A DNA stretch of 64,000 nucleotides. Origin: Symbiodinium natans (Eukaryota > Sar > Dinophyceae > Suessiales > Symbiodiniaceae). Both the position numbers and the translations under genes were made by a program. Below the pieces are notes generated by a model. The model was not told where the DNA came from, did no database searches, and saw only the letters and a list, made by a program, of their open reading frames with translations. The stretch is from NCBI GenBank assembly GCA_905221605.1, contig CAJNDS010002743.1, positions 62,001 to 126,000 on the forward strand. The letters run 5' to 3'. Shown piece after piece: positions 20,000 to 32,369 of this stretch. Each line of letters begins with the position of its first letter. Position 1 is the first letter of the stretch.

Positions 20000-22800
20000 A
20001 TCACCATGCCTGACAATTACCACAGAAGCCGCGGAACACGCACCTCACAAAGCCTCCCCCTTCTTTGAAGTCTGCTTGGCAGAAGGACAGGAAGTTGTGG
20101 TCGTTCAAAAGGCAGGTCTGCGGCCAAAGGTTTGATTTGAGAGCCCACACGACAGGAACGTCTTCATGGAAGCTATGTACCCCTGGAAAACACAGAAGCC
20201 ACAAAACGAAAACAGGGGCAGCCTGGTGGATGGTTTTGTGTCGCTTGACAATGGACCAGGTGCAGCCCGACTCCCACGCTGTCTTTGCGGGGACCTCCCC
20301 CGGCGCGCAGTGTCCTGCCTTCGGCAAACCGTACCTCAGGCTTCGATTCATTCATCTCTGGCCTTTTTTGCTGTTATTTGCATTCGTCTGAGCCGTTTGT
20401 TCTGTCTCTTCACTCCCCTTACCAGTCCAGCGGCCAGAAACCAATGGGGCTTTCAGCTGCACACCTCGCGTCGACAACAAAGGGCCTTCCGTGCCTCCGT
20501 GCCTGAGTCACGCGCAGTGCAACAGCTACTGGAGCCTGTTTTCTCCGTCTCCGGCGAAGAAGGGAGCTTCCCTCCCAACCAGACGCGGATCTCCGCCCAT
20601 ACAACTAGGACCCGGCGGAGAGGTGTCCTAGAGCCGGCAGGGGCAAGCAACGATGCCATGCATCATGAGCGCACGAAGCTGGCTGAACTAGTCTGACTTA
20701 AGCGCTGCTCCGGGTAGCCATTGCACAAAGCATACCTCACATGGGTTGACGGCACATTTTCTTGGAAAAGGGCCTAGCAAATGCAGAAGCTGTATGTTCT
20801 TGTCGCTGTACCAGCTGCATGTGCACTATGCCGATGCAGCACAGGCACTGGCCAAATGCTGGCGAAACTTGGATCGTATACCGCGAGATCCTTGACTTGA
20901 GCTGGAATTGCTGCCAGTGCTTGTCGGACTGCAGTCCGGCACTGCAACAACAAACCGATCACGAAAAAGTAATGATCGGGCGCAAGTGGCCGCGTATAAT
21001 TGTGGTCAATGAAGGAGGACTGATTCTGGAGGCAGTCCATACAAATGAAGAGAGCATCTCCCATCAAATCGGCCACATTCTGATCCTGAAACAAGCGCGC
21101 TGGGATTTCATACGGCAATCCGGACAACGCACCAGTAAACTTTGGCCGTGGTCATTCGCGGTCCTCAATGTTGTAGTCCAGTGCTGAGAGTCCAGGATGG
21201 AACACATACGCATCCTCAGCATTTTAGTAGCTGAGGCTACCCACCCCCCAAGCCCCCCCTAAACCCTCTGCTCCTACGGTTACATCCAGGCTCCAGAAGG
21301 ACTGGCCCCATGTTGCGTCCATTCTCGCAGGGTGGAGCAAAGGAGTCGCAAATGCCGGGCTTCTCCAGAAGGGCCTGGTCGACCTGCAGAGTGCTCACGG
21401 TGGGGCAGCAAAGGGCTCAGGGATGCTTGGTATTTATAATAGATATAGATACAGAAAATATAGATATAGATATAGATATAGATATAGACATAGATATAGA
21501 TATAGATATAGATATAGACATAGGTATAGATATAGATATAGATATCGATATAGATATCGATATAGATATAGATATAGATATAGATATAGATATAGATATA
21601 GATATAGATATAGATATAGATATAGATATAGATATAGATATAGATATAGATATACATACATACTTGGCTAATTCATTAGAAATGGCAACTAATACTAATC
21701 AGGTGGTTCTTACGAATATGTTTATTTGGGGCCTCCAACACACATGCACGAGTGCTGCTGCAGCCTGCACGGTCACCTGGCTGAATTGGTAGCTGGCCAG
21801 CAACTTCTTCACTGCTGCACCTAAGGCAGTGTTGCAGCCGATGCCTGTGCTGCGCGTCACGGAGTCCACTTGCGGCGGGGCGGCCGCTGGCGTTGCGCAT
21901 CGTAATATTCAGTTCCACCGGAATATTTCCATCTGCACAGAGAGTCTGGTTTAACTTTTGGCTCCTGTCAGAATGAAACGTGCGACTAAACGATAAGGCA
22001 ATCACCATGCACAGGCCTGATGCAAGTTCTGACATGTTCTTAGGAGGCCCGGGACCAACAATAGCGTTTGCACAGGTTCAACCTAACCTATGCAAACGAC
22101 ACGCATCGACCCACGGTCAAGAAGGCGGCTCCCGAATCGGAATCGCCACAGCTCACAGGCGCGTCCAGCCACCATGTGCTGCCCGACATATTCTGACAAA
22201 GCAGGGTTCTCGGCCCACGCAAACATGTCGTGGAAACCTTGGAAGCTTGGTGATGCTGGACAACTGCAGGTGAGCGACTGCACACGGGCAATGTGCAAAC
22301 AAGAATCCTTGTGGCCCAAACATTGGCAACACGCGGCACATGGGCTGGGTGTTGCCGGTGAGGTCCCAGGAATGATTACCAATACTCCTTGGATGAGCCA
22401 ATTCAAACCTGCCCGAAAGTCTTATGGGCAGCTCACAACATCCCAAGCGACTCACCCATTCGGCTCAACCATGTCCCAGCTTCAACATCGTCAGGTTGGT
22501 GACCATACCCTGTACCTTGCTGCCGCCAAAGAAGGGCCGGAGCGTTTCCATGCGCGTGACCTTCAAGTCCACATCCTGCGCGAAGAATCCAGGACCTTTC
22601 ATCGGAACACCTGCCAGAAAGCCCCCACAGAAAACCCTTTTGAACGCATGTGCCGCAGGACCAGGCTTAAGCTTGCCTGCATCCGTAGACAGGAACGTCA
22701 TTTTCGCCGCAAATCGATGGGGGACTTGGGGATGTGGCGGCTCTCCCTGCGCCTGATCGAACTATGCACGGCTGTTGACTGGTATTCGGGCAGGGCACTT
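20000..22800 (-). CDS. Hypothetical multi-exon gene(s)
   Basis: Clear minus-strand blocks without a family name. About 22701-22480: [20 protein letters not shown] and [18 protein letters not shown]. About 22400-22210: [14 protein letters not shown] and [18 protein letters not shown]. About 21430-21290: [20 protein letters not shown]. 21140-20830: [60 protein letters not shown]. About 20170-20060: [20 protein letters not shown]. The 21140-20830 block is the strongest, about 100 codons without a break. A GATATA microsatellite separates two of the blocks. Whether this is one gene or two is open. Confidence 0.5.
21437..21660. repeat. GATATA hexanucleotide microsatellite
   Basis: About 36 near-perfect copies of GATATA with rare GACATA and GATATC variants. 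Every frame through it is open ([18 protein letters not shown]), so long ORFs here carry no meaning. Confidence 0.97.
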
Positions 22801-22859
22801 TGTCAAACTCTGCAATGCGGCCTGGTAGGGTGAGCTGGTCTGCATGCTGTGCTCCGCCT

Positions 22860-23560
22860 CCTGCACCATTTCAGCCGCTGTCTGGATGGGCAGGCGGACC
22901 TTGTTTCGAGAAACTCAAAAAGAAGCACGGGCCGGGTATGGCCGGGTGAGGTATAACCCAAGACGTGCCGAGCCAGCCATGGGCTGGTCAAGAATTGTCA
23001 GGGTGGCTCGTGCCAGTGGGTCAAGAAGCGTAAGATCTGTTTCCAGGGGGGCTCTATTGGGGGTTGAGGTTGATATACATCGACGGCGCAGCTGCGCGCC
23101 GATGTTCACCACAATGTGCTGATTGCACTGGAATGCGCCAAATTGCGCTGAAATGCCCAGTTACTGGTTATTTGCCGGTGAGCCAATGCGCAACGTGTGT
23201 GCCGGAATGTGCCAGAATGCGCCGGAATGCACAAACACCGCCTGCCAAGCACTAGGACGCAGCGAAGGGCATAGTGGCATCGTGGAATCATCACAGTGCC
23301 ACTTGGCCGGGGTGGAATGGGTGGACAAACACTCGTGGAACGCTAAATCACATGGTGCCGTGTAGTTTTTGCTTTGAGACGCTGTCCCGATGGCTCCAGA
23401 CATTCGCAGACTCAAGTTGCGGAGTGCCGATGCCCGACTCTACCGACTTTACCGCTCACTCGACCCCGGCACCAAAAGCCATGGATTCGGCCGATGCACA
23501 TCGTAGCTCGCGTACTGCTCAAGCCGCCCAGCTTGCGCCTTGCAACTTGGCAGGAACCAA
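22860..23560. other. No gene seen; short GCCGGAATG repeats
   Basis: Around 23120-23230 the pattern GGAATGCGCC/TGAATGCGCC recurs irregularly (ACTGGAATGCGCC, GCCGGAATGTGCC, GCCGGAATGC). No convincing coding block. Confidence 0.35.
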
Positions 23561-23628
23561 ATAATAATAATAATAATAATAATGATGATGATAATAATAG
23601 TAATAATAATAATAACAATAATAATAGT
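23561..23628. repeat. AAT trinucleotide microsatellite
   Basis: Run of AAT/ATA triplets interrupted by GATGATGAT and AACAAT. Non-coding low complexity. Confidence 0.95.
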
Positions 23629-23699
23629 GTGAATGCAACGACAACAATGCACTCAAGGCCGCGATGTGTAACAGTGTGACAGTCTCTCCTCTCCTCGCG

Positions 23700-25200
23700 C
23701 CTCGGCCAAACATAATATCTGAGTCAACAATCCACATGCAGGAAGCAACCAGCGTCGAGCCATAGCACCCATAAACCTACTGTCTGTCTTTGCAGAAAAA
23801 CCGATCTGGAGCCAGAAACGGCACAGTCTCTCCAACGAGCAGCATAGGCACTCCAAGCCCAACATAGGGCCACAATGGGCCTCCTCCTCTCTCTTCTTTG
23901 CTTCCAGCGCCTCCTCGCTTCAGTCAAAAAGCGAATCTTTTCACAAGCAAAGTGCGCGGAAACAGTGAATGCCCACTCCCCACCTGCTGTCTCTGCTGCT
24001 CTTGCCATTCCAAGTATGACTTCCTTTGGCGCTCTTCCACCTGCAGGTATGCCATGTCACATGCCTGACATTGACTGCATCTCAATTGATTGCATCTCAA
24101 CTTCAATGGCATGCTGTCCAGCCCTGCCATGCCCTGCCTGACGAACTTCAGATTCCAATTGCCGGCGCTCTGCCATGCGTCGTCCTCGAAACCCACAGCG
24201 CTACCACTTGCATTGCAGCGGCTTCGGTGGCAGAGAGAAATCATGGACCGAGACAGACAGCAGCACAGACATGACACTTGCTGGGAAAGGGGATGCATTG
24301 AACTGCAACTTGGCGGCGCTCGCTGACCTCGAATGGACATCCAATTTGTCGAGCAGCTAACCACCAAGCAGACACATGTAAGACACATGTATGTCAGTAT
24401 GTCGGACTTGGGATAGGAACCACATGCTTGCCAAGTGGCCATCGTCTCGTGCCTGGGATAGCGGCACGCGTCTAGGCACGCTTCATGCTACACCCTGGCC
24501 ACTCAAACCGAACTTTGCTCAACCATGCAGAAATCGATGTCCAGCGGAGGTGCGACACATCGAGCCACTCCCATGCGCGCAGCAAACTCTCATCGCTCCA
24601 AGGGTCACTGTCCGCGGCATCTGAGCTGACCTTCGGCCGATTCGCCTTCTTGTGTTTTTCCCCCCATTTTCTCTACCAAGTTTCAGGCGGAGCCAACCGC
24701 CCCGATGCTTCACGTGAGAACTCCAGGCCGTTACAGAGACCATAAGCAAGCTTAGAAAACCTTTTACCCAGCACCCCCCACATACTTCCCTTTGCTCTCT
24801 GGAACTTCGGCACCTGCCTCGAGGAGCGGGGTGGGACAGTCGCCGTCCCAAGTCACTGGGCCTGGAAAGTCGCTTTTTGACATCACACGCGGAGAAAAAA
24901 GCGGAAACCCCTTGGCTGCTTCTGGCTCGATGCATACAAATGCGTGCAAGATTCCGTCAGGCGCTCCCCGGTCGGCAAAGAAATGCCCAGTAGCCAAAGC
25001 CTTTCCCGGATCCAAAGTCGAGTCTGAAAGGCCGCCTCGCTTCCAAGACAAGATCTCCGAAACGAAGGCGGAATGCTGATCAGCGCATGCTAGAGTATGA
25101 AGGGCAGCCAAGCAACGTGCGGGGCGAAGGCTAAGACAGCAGCAGAGACCCGGCTCATCACCGCTACAGCGGCGTGACATCCACATCTCCACCTGCCAGA
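23700..25200 (-). CDS. Hypothetical multi-exon gene
   Basis: Minus-strand blocks: 25090-24790 (FVSEILSWKRGGLSDSTLDP, GHFFADRGAPDGILHAFVCI, SPRVMSKSDFPGPVTWDGDC), about 24060-23990 (AYLQVEERQRKSYLEWQEQQ), about 23945-23860 (IRFLTEARRRWKQRRERRRP). The first block is about 100 codons and reads as globular; the later two are basic coiled coil. I do not recognise the family and cannot prove that they share a transcript. Confidence 0.4.
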
Positions 25201-25274
25201 CTCAGCTCATGCCGTGAAGAGCTTACATCAGCTTGAAGTCAGCTTGATTGCAGATCTCCTCCTGAGGTCCTAAT

Positions 25275-25291
25275 CCCCCCCCCCCCCCCCC
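25275..25291. repeat. Poly-C tract
   Basis: Uninterrupted run of 17 C followed by GGGACC. Confidence 0.9.
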
Positions 25292-25574
25292 GGGACCCTC
25301 TGATTATCACCCCTCTGAAGTGCGAAGCTCCTACCGAGTGCCGTGTTGCACCAAAACAGCGCGCCTCGTCCGCAGCCCTCGCATGGTCCCAGATGCGGAA
25401 CTCAGCGATCTTTCCAGGGAAGGGGCCAAGCCTGTTCTGAGCTCAGGCATGCGGAAACAATCCGACCCAAAGCCTTTTGTAAGCATGTTCTGGACCATGT
25501 TGGACCCCAAAAAGCACGCTTGGCAGGCCGGGGATTTCACAGCCCGGATTTCGGACGCGGGCCAGAAGCTGCAC

Positions 25575-25795
25575 GACACAACACGACAGGCACGACGCGA
25601 GGACACGAGGATCGATGACACGAAGACACGTCACGGCCATCGTGGCATACGACACAAAGATACCACCCGAGAGCACGGCGCGAAGACACGACATGAAGAT
25701 GCGACACCAAGATACGACATCACCGAAAACAAGACGCACCTCTAAAACACGACACTCAGAGAAGACACGAACACCCTGTGACACAAAGGCAATCA
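25575..25795. repeat. Degenerate ACACGA/GACACGAAG repeat
   Basis: Irregular repetition of ACACGAC, GACACGAAGACAC and AGATACGACA over about 220 bp. The repetition creates a plus-strand frame rich in D, T, R and H that I do not believe is a gene. Confidence 0.7.
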
Positions 25796-26139
25796 GAAAA
25801 GACGGTCCATAAGCGAAGGACAGTTACCAGGATGGTGACTTGCATGACAGGCCCCATCCCTGTGACCCATGACACCTTTGAAACGCGAAGCACGACGGTC
25901 GGGAGGATGGGAACCTGTAGTGGCCCCCGCCTGGGCACATAAAGAGAGGGGATCCCGAAGCGATGCCAACACGGAGGCTTCCACAACTTTTCGGCTCCAG
26001 CGCGACCCTCACGGACGCGTCGGCTGGGCGAAACCGGTATAAGATGGATAGTAGATCCCTAGTACTTCCGGAACCCACTCTAGTCAAGGCCTGATGTCGG
26101 AGTCCATGTTGACGGCCCAAATCTCGCTCCCAAACTCTA

Positions 26140-26410
26140 CCTGAAGAAAGGTTTCTATGGGTTCTTAGGGTTCAAGGCTGAAGGTTGTAAAAACCATGAA
26201 GCATGTTGAAACCCACCTGCAGGCCATCCTGGAAGAGACTCACCTCCAACCCATGGGGTTCCAAGACACTTTCAACACATCATATGCAGCCGAGCGCTTG
26301 ACAGTGGTCAGCGGCCTACCTTGAAGTCGTTGTCGCTGGGACTGAAGCTGTACGTGATGGCAACGTGCATCCACTTCCGCGTCCTTGGGTCTTGCACATG
26401 GAAGACATGG
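26140..26410 (-). CDS. Possible LamG/concanavalin-like exon fragments
   Basis: At about 26400-26320 the minus strand encodes RTRKWMHVAITYSFSPSDND, resembling the W-x-H-V-A-x-T core of laminin-G/concanavalin-like folds. About 26265-26190 encodes EVSLFQDGLQVGFNML, which could be the following strand pair. Only two short pieces are visible, so the domain call is tentative and the rest of the gene is not resolved. Confidence 0.35.
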
Positions 26411-27069
26411 TCGCCACACGTCGCCACATGCAACCCTAAACATCACCTACGTGCGTCAGGTGGCTGATGCATTCGCATCCTGGAGGAATAGCTATTTCCT
26501 CCCGCAAACTCAAGCTGGAGACCTGCCAGGGTGTTTGCTTTTCGGCTACAGTACTTTGACCAGCTCTCTGCATCTGTGCACCCTTCCATGCCTCCACCAG
26601 GCTTCACGTAAAGCGACCTGGGAGTGCAGGAAGGCAATAGAGCAATGAAAAGAACAATCCAACAAGATTGCTTGAAGACAAAGGGCTGGCCGAAAAACCC
26701 CGGGAACGAAAATCGCCAGCGATCCAAACACCCAAAGACAAGTCTACGAGTCTACGCGCCAAGTCTACGCCAAGGCGAATCGCCAACGCAGCCAGGAGGC
26801 GGGAAACTTCCAGAAATGGGGGGGTCACCCGTCAACAAGGGACTCCGAGTTGTGACATCCGCCTGGTTCACCACAAGCTTATCAAATCTCGCGGCACTGT
26901 TGCAACATTCATCGTGCGGCAAGCAGCATCAGCCTTTGACCTTGAAGAATTTCGACAAGGAGCATGGCAGCGCATCCAGAATTCCACGGTGAAGTCTCCT
27001 GTTGTAGCTGGCAGCGGCTGTTCAGAAGTGCTTGCATAAGGGAGAAGATTCGAAGCGAACTGCGCCTTC

Positions 27070-27760
27070 CAGAAGGCCCAGTGATGAGGCCGCTCCCAAA
27101 GAAATGGCGCCCGCCGTCAAATCAGCAGACCCGCCTGTCTGTCAAGCAGCGTGCTGTGAACATTCAAGCATCGACGGTGCGGAAGGCTTCACCGAGCGAC
27201 AGCGACACAACTCGTCCGCGTTTCCTTGGCTTTCATCCAACTCGAAGCCTTTGAGGCAGTCCTGCTCAGGAATGGTTTCAGCCAGAAACTTTGAGCCGCC
27301 TAGGAAAAGTTGCATCTGTCACGAGCTGTGACCTCAGCCAGCCGCGGTAGATGTTCCAGTCAAGTTCGGCAATTGTCCGACGTCTCTACCTACCCTTTTG
27401 ATGTCTTGGTGATGGCAGCACGGATCAGCACATCGGAGTGATGCGTCCACACACTTGTTGTGTGACAACGACGAAATTTTGAGCAACGAATACATTTCGG
27501 GCATGAGCCAAGTCCTCTGCAAGCTTTTGAAGCTCGTAGACTTCCTCAGCTTTGTCAAATTCCTCGACTTCGACCGCCTGCGCAGCTTCAAGCCAATGCG
27601 TCCCCGCGATGGCACACATCAAGCCCTCCACCTCGCCTGCGACACACGCGCTGTGATTGCTTGATGAAGCTCCTTTGCCTTCACGAGGCGTGCCCACAGG
27701 GAAGTCCTTGGCTTGATTTGGCTTACATATGCTTCGCGAATGCTTTGCATGCACCAATGC
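27070..27760 (-). CDS. Hypothetical exons
   Basis: The minus block at about 27650-27440 reads GEVEGLMCAIAGTHWLEAAQ, then EEFDKAEEVYELQKLAEDLA and HARNVFVAQNFVVV, an acidic helical segment. The block at about 27320-27160 reads MQLFLGGSKFLAETIPEQDC and GFELDESQGNADELCRCRSV. Both look coding and may belong to the same transcript as the block near 26400. No family is recognised. Confidence 0.4.
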
Positions 27761-27899
27761 CATAACGAGTTGTCAGACTTACTGTCCGAACCGACAAATT
27801 CTCTGATAAGCCTTGGCCAAGTGGATGCCAAGCAGCTGCTCCACTGCCCTGATTTCGCAACGGTGCCGTTCATGCCGCCATAACAATGTATGCACATCA

Positions 27900-27922
27900 C
27901 AGAGAGAGAGAGAGAGAGACAG
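27900..27922. repeat. GA microsatellite
   Basis: AG dinucleotide run of about 20 bases ending in ACAGACA. Confidence 0.9.
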
Positions 27923-28177
27923 ACATCTTCGCCAACAGATATACATATGTACTGTGGACACTACATCCGGCTCTGGGCTCGCGGCAGGACATCTCGCATG
28001 TGCTTGAGCTGCTTTGCCTTTGCTGCTTTAAGAATGTAAAATGATGTGAGGTCAGGCCACGAAGGCATTAGAATTTACACCATTTGCACTTTGCTACGAG
28101 AACCTAATCTGAGAGGAGCGTCGTTCTCAAACCGATATGCGGCTGTAGCTTCAGCCATGGCCCTGATTGCAGAAACC

Positions 28178-28232
28178 TGCATCAGACTGTTTTGCATCAG
28201 ACTGTTGTGCATCAGGCTGTTGTGCGCACGTC
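28178..28232. repeat. Short tandem repeat, about 18 bp, three copies
   Basis: GCATCAGACTGTTTT, GCATCAGACTGTTGT and GCATCAGGCTGTTGT follow one another directly. A minor local duplication. Confidence 0.8.
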
Positions 28233-28433
28233 TAATGTCCACGAGATGCAACTTTGGGTAAGCATGTCCCAAGGCGGGGCCTTGGCTTGAAGCACATCTG
28301 CAAGCGGCAGCTCATGATCTTTGAGCATGCAGCCTGAGAAAATCAAATCTCAATTTCTTGGAGCCAAAGGCCTACAGTAGGAGATTGTTAGAGTCATTAG
28401 GGTGCCGGCGCTCCAGCTTGGTGCGCACCAAGC

Positions 28434-29010
28434 TCAAGCCGGTGGCCGTCTCGAAGTCCTTTTGCCGGATGAACTGTCTGAGGGGAGGGAAAGGTACAAG
28501 TTCGGCGCAAGTGTCACAAGAAGATCCTCTGCATGGTGCTGCTTTGCTGCGGCCCTGAGGTCAAGCTCAGCATGTCCGACGCAAAAAAACACAAAGTTCA
28601 CAAAGTTCCCAGCTTTGAATTTAAATGCCATGCCGGGCTGCGGCTTCACCGGCGCGCGCTCAGAACTGGCACTCCTCGAACGAGACTTCCGCTTGCTGCC
28701 AGCCTTTAGGCGGCTGCAGGGGCTTGAATTTTTGCATCTGTGGCTAGGGACACGCGAGCACACAGCCTCAGGAGCATCGATCCCTTGAAAGGATACCTGC
28801 AGCAGGGCTTTGGGGGTCAAGTCTGGCAGACAGACAAGTGCGCGCAAGGGACTTTCAGGCAGTTGCCCGAAAATTGCTGGGAGAGCTGCCTGGACTGGTA
28901 CTTCCGTCTCTGGTTCTTTGGGCCTCGGGTTGAGAAAGGCCACGAAGGCGCTATCCACCAAGCAAACGCTGCCTCTTCCAGCTAAGCAGCTTTTCTTCAT
29001 GCCACGCATT
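28434..29010 (-). CDS. Hypothetical exons
   Basis: The minus block at about 28985-28790 reads CLVDSAFVAFLNPRPKEPET, PAIFGQLPESPLRALVCLPD and TPKALLQVSFQG. About 28720-28500 reads RAPVKPQPGMAFKFKAGNFV and LDLRAAAKQHHAEDLLVTLA. They look like two exons. An open frame continues beyond both ends but the extra parts read as non-coding. Function unknown. Confidence 0.4.
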
Positions 29011-29239
29011 AACATTGCCTTGCTCGATGCGGTCGTAGCCACGTTCCACCTAAACAACGAAAACAGCAACAAGAAACATGAAACAGCAACCCCACGACCG
29101 TGACCCGACGACCGTGACCCGACGACCTGCCCTCTGTTTCTGCACGCGTCCGGGGTATTGTTGAAAAATATCGGTGGGCCCGCATCCCTGTTTGAAAAAC
29201 TCACGGTGGCCCACGCCTGTAAAATGCAATGTTGCCTGC

Positions 29240-30180
29240 CCACGGAGAACGGAGAACTAGAATTGAAGGATGCCGATCTTGTTCTACACTCGCCCCATCA
29301 TATCACATGCAATGGGTAGACTCGCTGCACTGACAGCCTGCCACATCTTGCAGCTCTGATGAGGCCAAGGCATTCAGCACCTCTCCGCTCATTTCGTCCT
29401 CATCCTTGCTTGGAGTGCCGGCCACACTGTCCTGACAGCAGGAACATGACAGCCGCACTTGTTCTGCAGATGGCAACATGGGATATCATGGGATAACATC
29501 TGCCAGGCACGCCATTCGAGGATCTTCTCCTGCAATCTTGCTGGGTGACGGAGAACCTAACTGCTGAAGCACACGGCCTTCGTTTGCTTGCGATGAGCAG
29601 CAGGCTGGAAGCCACGACTTCCTAAGTCACGCTTCCGATTGCTTCCGCAAGAGGTGCAATCACGCCGTGTCCGTGCTGCCACTGCTTGCTACATCTCGCC
29701 GCCAGGTCTCTTTGTGCGCTTTGCCCCGGTGTCCTCCATGGCCTGCCACCCTGCAAGCACGACAGCGGATGGCAGGGTGGCAGATGAGTCAGGCAAACGA
29801 ACCCGTGCCCGAGAGCCTGTCATTGCTTCGGAAAGGCTCGGACCAAGGAGACGAACAGCTTTGTTTGAGCCACGGCGCACGGCATCAGGCCCCTATGACA
29901 CATCAGTCAGACAGAAACCGATACAGGTCCGTAGGCCTCATGTGGGGCAGCAACATGAGACGGCTCCCTGGCAACTCGCTCGGCCTCGGACGACCTCAAG
30001 GTTGTCATGAAGTTGTCCTGCATTGTCCGCAACAGAAGAGTCTACCTACAAAGGCGGCATACCCTTCGGTCAACGTCATCAATCAAGATTCAACATTGCC
30101 AAGCACGGCTTTTCAGGAGGCATCGAGAGTCGAGAGATCTAACTAACTTCGGGACAAAGATCCACAGTGAGACATCAATC
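29240..30180. other. No confident gene
   Basis: Several overlapping open frames on both strands, none with a recognisable motif. A minus block at 29880-29690 (LSEAMTGSRARVRLPDSSAT) is the least unlikely candidate. Confidence 0.3.
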
Positions 30181-30184
30181 AGAA

Positions 30185-30589
30185 CTATCTTGGCGGTTCA
30201 CGGTTTGCGGTATACTGAGAATACATCACATAGAGCATGAACGCGAAGACGCCCATGCGGATGGCGTCTGTGTTCCCACTAGCCCACAGCACTGCCAGCA
30301 GCCCTGCAACAATGAGGTAAATCATGGGGATATCACGTTCCATCACCTTAACAGTCTTTCCGTAGATGCCAACGGCCCGCGCCAGGTCGCCAACAATGAC
30401 GTTCTCCCCTGGAACCGCATATCCGCCGCCTGTGCCGCCTGCTCCTGCATTTGAAGAGCTGGCGGATGCCGCGGATGCCGCAGAAGCTGAAGGCGAAGCC
30501 TTCGCCGCTGGACGCCGCTGCGTCGCCGAAGCCTGCGCCCTTGGGTCGCTGTCAGGTACGATCTCGCCATTTGCCAGGATCTTGACCAT
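30185..30589 (-). CDS. FAM241-type small membrane protein
   Basis: A 134-codon frame that starts MVKILANGEIVPDSDPR. This is close to the N-terminal signature of the animal FAM241/DUF4605 family (MVRILANGEIVQDDDPR in FAM241B as I remember it). Residues about 27-60 are a low-complexity Ala/Ser/Gly stretch. Two hydrophobic segments follow, IPMIYLIVAGLLAVLWAS and RMGVFAFMLYVMY, then a basic tail. Length matches the family (about 120-135 residues). Animal members are small ER or endolysosomal membrane proteins of unclear function. The signature at the first Met supports this start. The gene appears to be a single exon. Confidence 0.85.
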   Translation of the reverse strand: MVKILANGEIVPDSDPRAQASATQRRPAAKASPSASAASAASASSSNAGAGGTGGGYAVPGENVIVGDLARAVGIYGKTVKVMERDIPMIYLIVAGLLAVLWASGNTDAIRMGVFAFMLYVMYSQYTANREPPR

Positions 30590-30718
30590 CTGAAAAGACT
30601 CAAAAGCTACGCAGTATGCGAATGCCTGTCTTTGTCGAAGGCCTTCAGCCCTTGGGCCTCTAGACAGTCTTAGCCTCAGACATCCTCAGGCCTCGAGGGC
30701 TTTGGGCCACATTTTGCG

Positions 30719-31440
30719 ATGTTTTCTGCGAATCTTGCGAGTCAACCCCAGCACCAAAAACAACTCTCCATCTTCAAGGCTCCAGAGGCTGACAAGAAGG
30801 GGGATTCTGGAGTCCTGCAGCGGATTTTGGACAAAGTCGGCCTCCCGGAACCAGCAAGGAAGACTTGCGACTTCAACATGCTTCAACATGTTTCAACATG
30901 CTTCAACCGGATTTAAGCAGAAACTCGCGTAACTCTTCGCGCGCCCCGTGGCCAGAAGGTACGCTGGCGACCTGTCCAGGAAGGACCTGCGGGACTTGGC
31001 TTGGCTTTCCCCGGAGTTGAATTACGATGCATGGCACAGCTAGGCATATATGCTAAATTCCATCCAGGCACATACGCCAAGGCCGCTGGAACCGATGACC
31101 ACAGAAGCGCCTGTGCCATTGGCTCCTGGTACTGGCTTCGCCTCTCTCACAACCTGTCCGCCCTCCTACCCCGCCTGCCCGAACCAATTGAACTTGGTAC
31201 CAGAACCCCTCAAACAAGTGCAGCACTTCAGCGGGCGCACAACAAAGCAGAATCAGCTGCACGAGCTGTCCAGAAGGACGGGGCAATGGAAGGTGTCGAG
31301 CACCTCCATGCATGGTCGAAGTCGAAGATGAAGTATGCCGAGCCGAAAGAGCGCTTCTCACCGACGGATCTCGAAATCCAACCCCCGCCTGCCGGACGAG
31401 GAACAGTGACACGTGGGGCGCCAAAGTTCGAGCCTTAGCC
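30719..31440 (+). CDS. Possible plus-strand exons, unrecognised
   Basis: If real, the only host-like gene on the plus strand. 30719-30870 reads LSIFKAPEADKKGDSGVLQR and ILDKVGLPEPARK. 30955-31030 reads RYAGDLSRKDLRDLAWLSPE then LNYDAWHS and a stop. 31200-31438 reads AARAVQKDGAMEGVEHLHAW and ERFSPTDLEIQPPPAGRGTV. Several frames are open here because of base composition, so strand and frame are uncertain. The repeated CTTCAACATG (30876-30905) lies between the first two. Confidence 0.3.
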
Positions 31441-32369
31441 ATGAGTTGTGAAACGTACGGCGGTGACGCTAATTTTAGAACTAGCTGCAACAGCGAACGA
31501 CCTCATCCACTAAATGATACAGCTGTTGGGACCGTCTGTCAAAGGCCGGAAGCCGACCAACCTGGGCCTTTCACGTCCGTATTCGTGCCTTTGGACGACC
31601 CTTTGCTAAAGAACCCTCTACGCATCATTGCACCACATTGCACCATCTCCTCGCTTCCAGCGTCCGAAAACAGATCGCGGTTCGATTCCTCTCGTTTCGC
31701 CTCTCGTTGTGTTTGATGCCAAACCCTGGCCAGCACACAATGGGTTCCCACGACATGTAAACACAAACTCGCCGACACTGGATGTCACTGATTAGGACCC
31801 AGCTGTACCACCCTCACGCTGCGGTGGCGAAGCTGTCAAACCCGCCAGCAGAACCGGCCTGACAAAAGTCGTTAATGTTGTGCAATTATATGGCTGCTGA
31901 GGCAAAGTGAACATGCTTGAACCCCAAGCCGAGGACAGAATGGCGGCGTTCAGCAAACGATCTGCAAGGACCTTGCAGCCATCGGAAACATGAACACGGA
32001 CCACGGGAGCTGCGGCGGCGGCGTGCTACGTTTGCTAAAACGAAGTCTCGGCCACTGGAGCTCGGGATGCCCCCCCCGTCTTCTTATGGAGCCCTGGACT
32101 CACAGCACCTCTGCCGGAACGAACCGTGAATCCCCAACAGCTCGCCTCAGCGCACGAAGTCGATGCCAATGAAAACGACGTTTCGGGAGCCCCAAGACCC
32201 ACGCGCGTATGCCTGCGCCCAAACGAGAGAGGATTTCGACACCAGAACGAACGTCGCTAGGCAAAAGCCCCCGCGAACAGAGCCGGCGCGCGCGCCATGC
32301 GCGCCTCGCGATCACGGCGTCTTAACCCTTTCCCCTTGACGTTGCAATCACGTGGTGTTTGGTAGACAG

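Noticed and set aside
21310-21792. Genes encoding ID, YR or YL repeat proteins
   Set aside because: All frames of a GATATA microsatellite are open; this is low complexity only.
22090-22833. Plus-strand open frame of 247 codons
   Set aside because: Opposite strand to convincing blocks at 22701-22210; residue composition reads as the complement of coding sequence.
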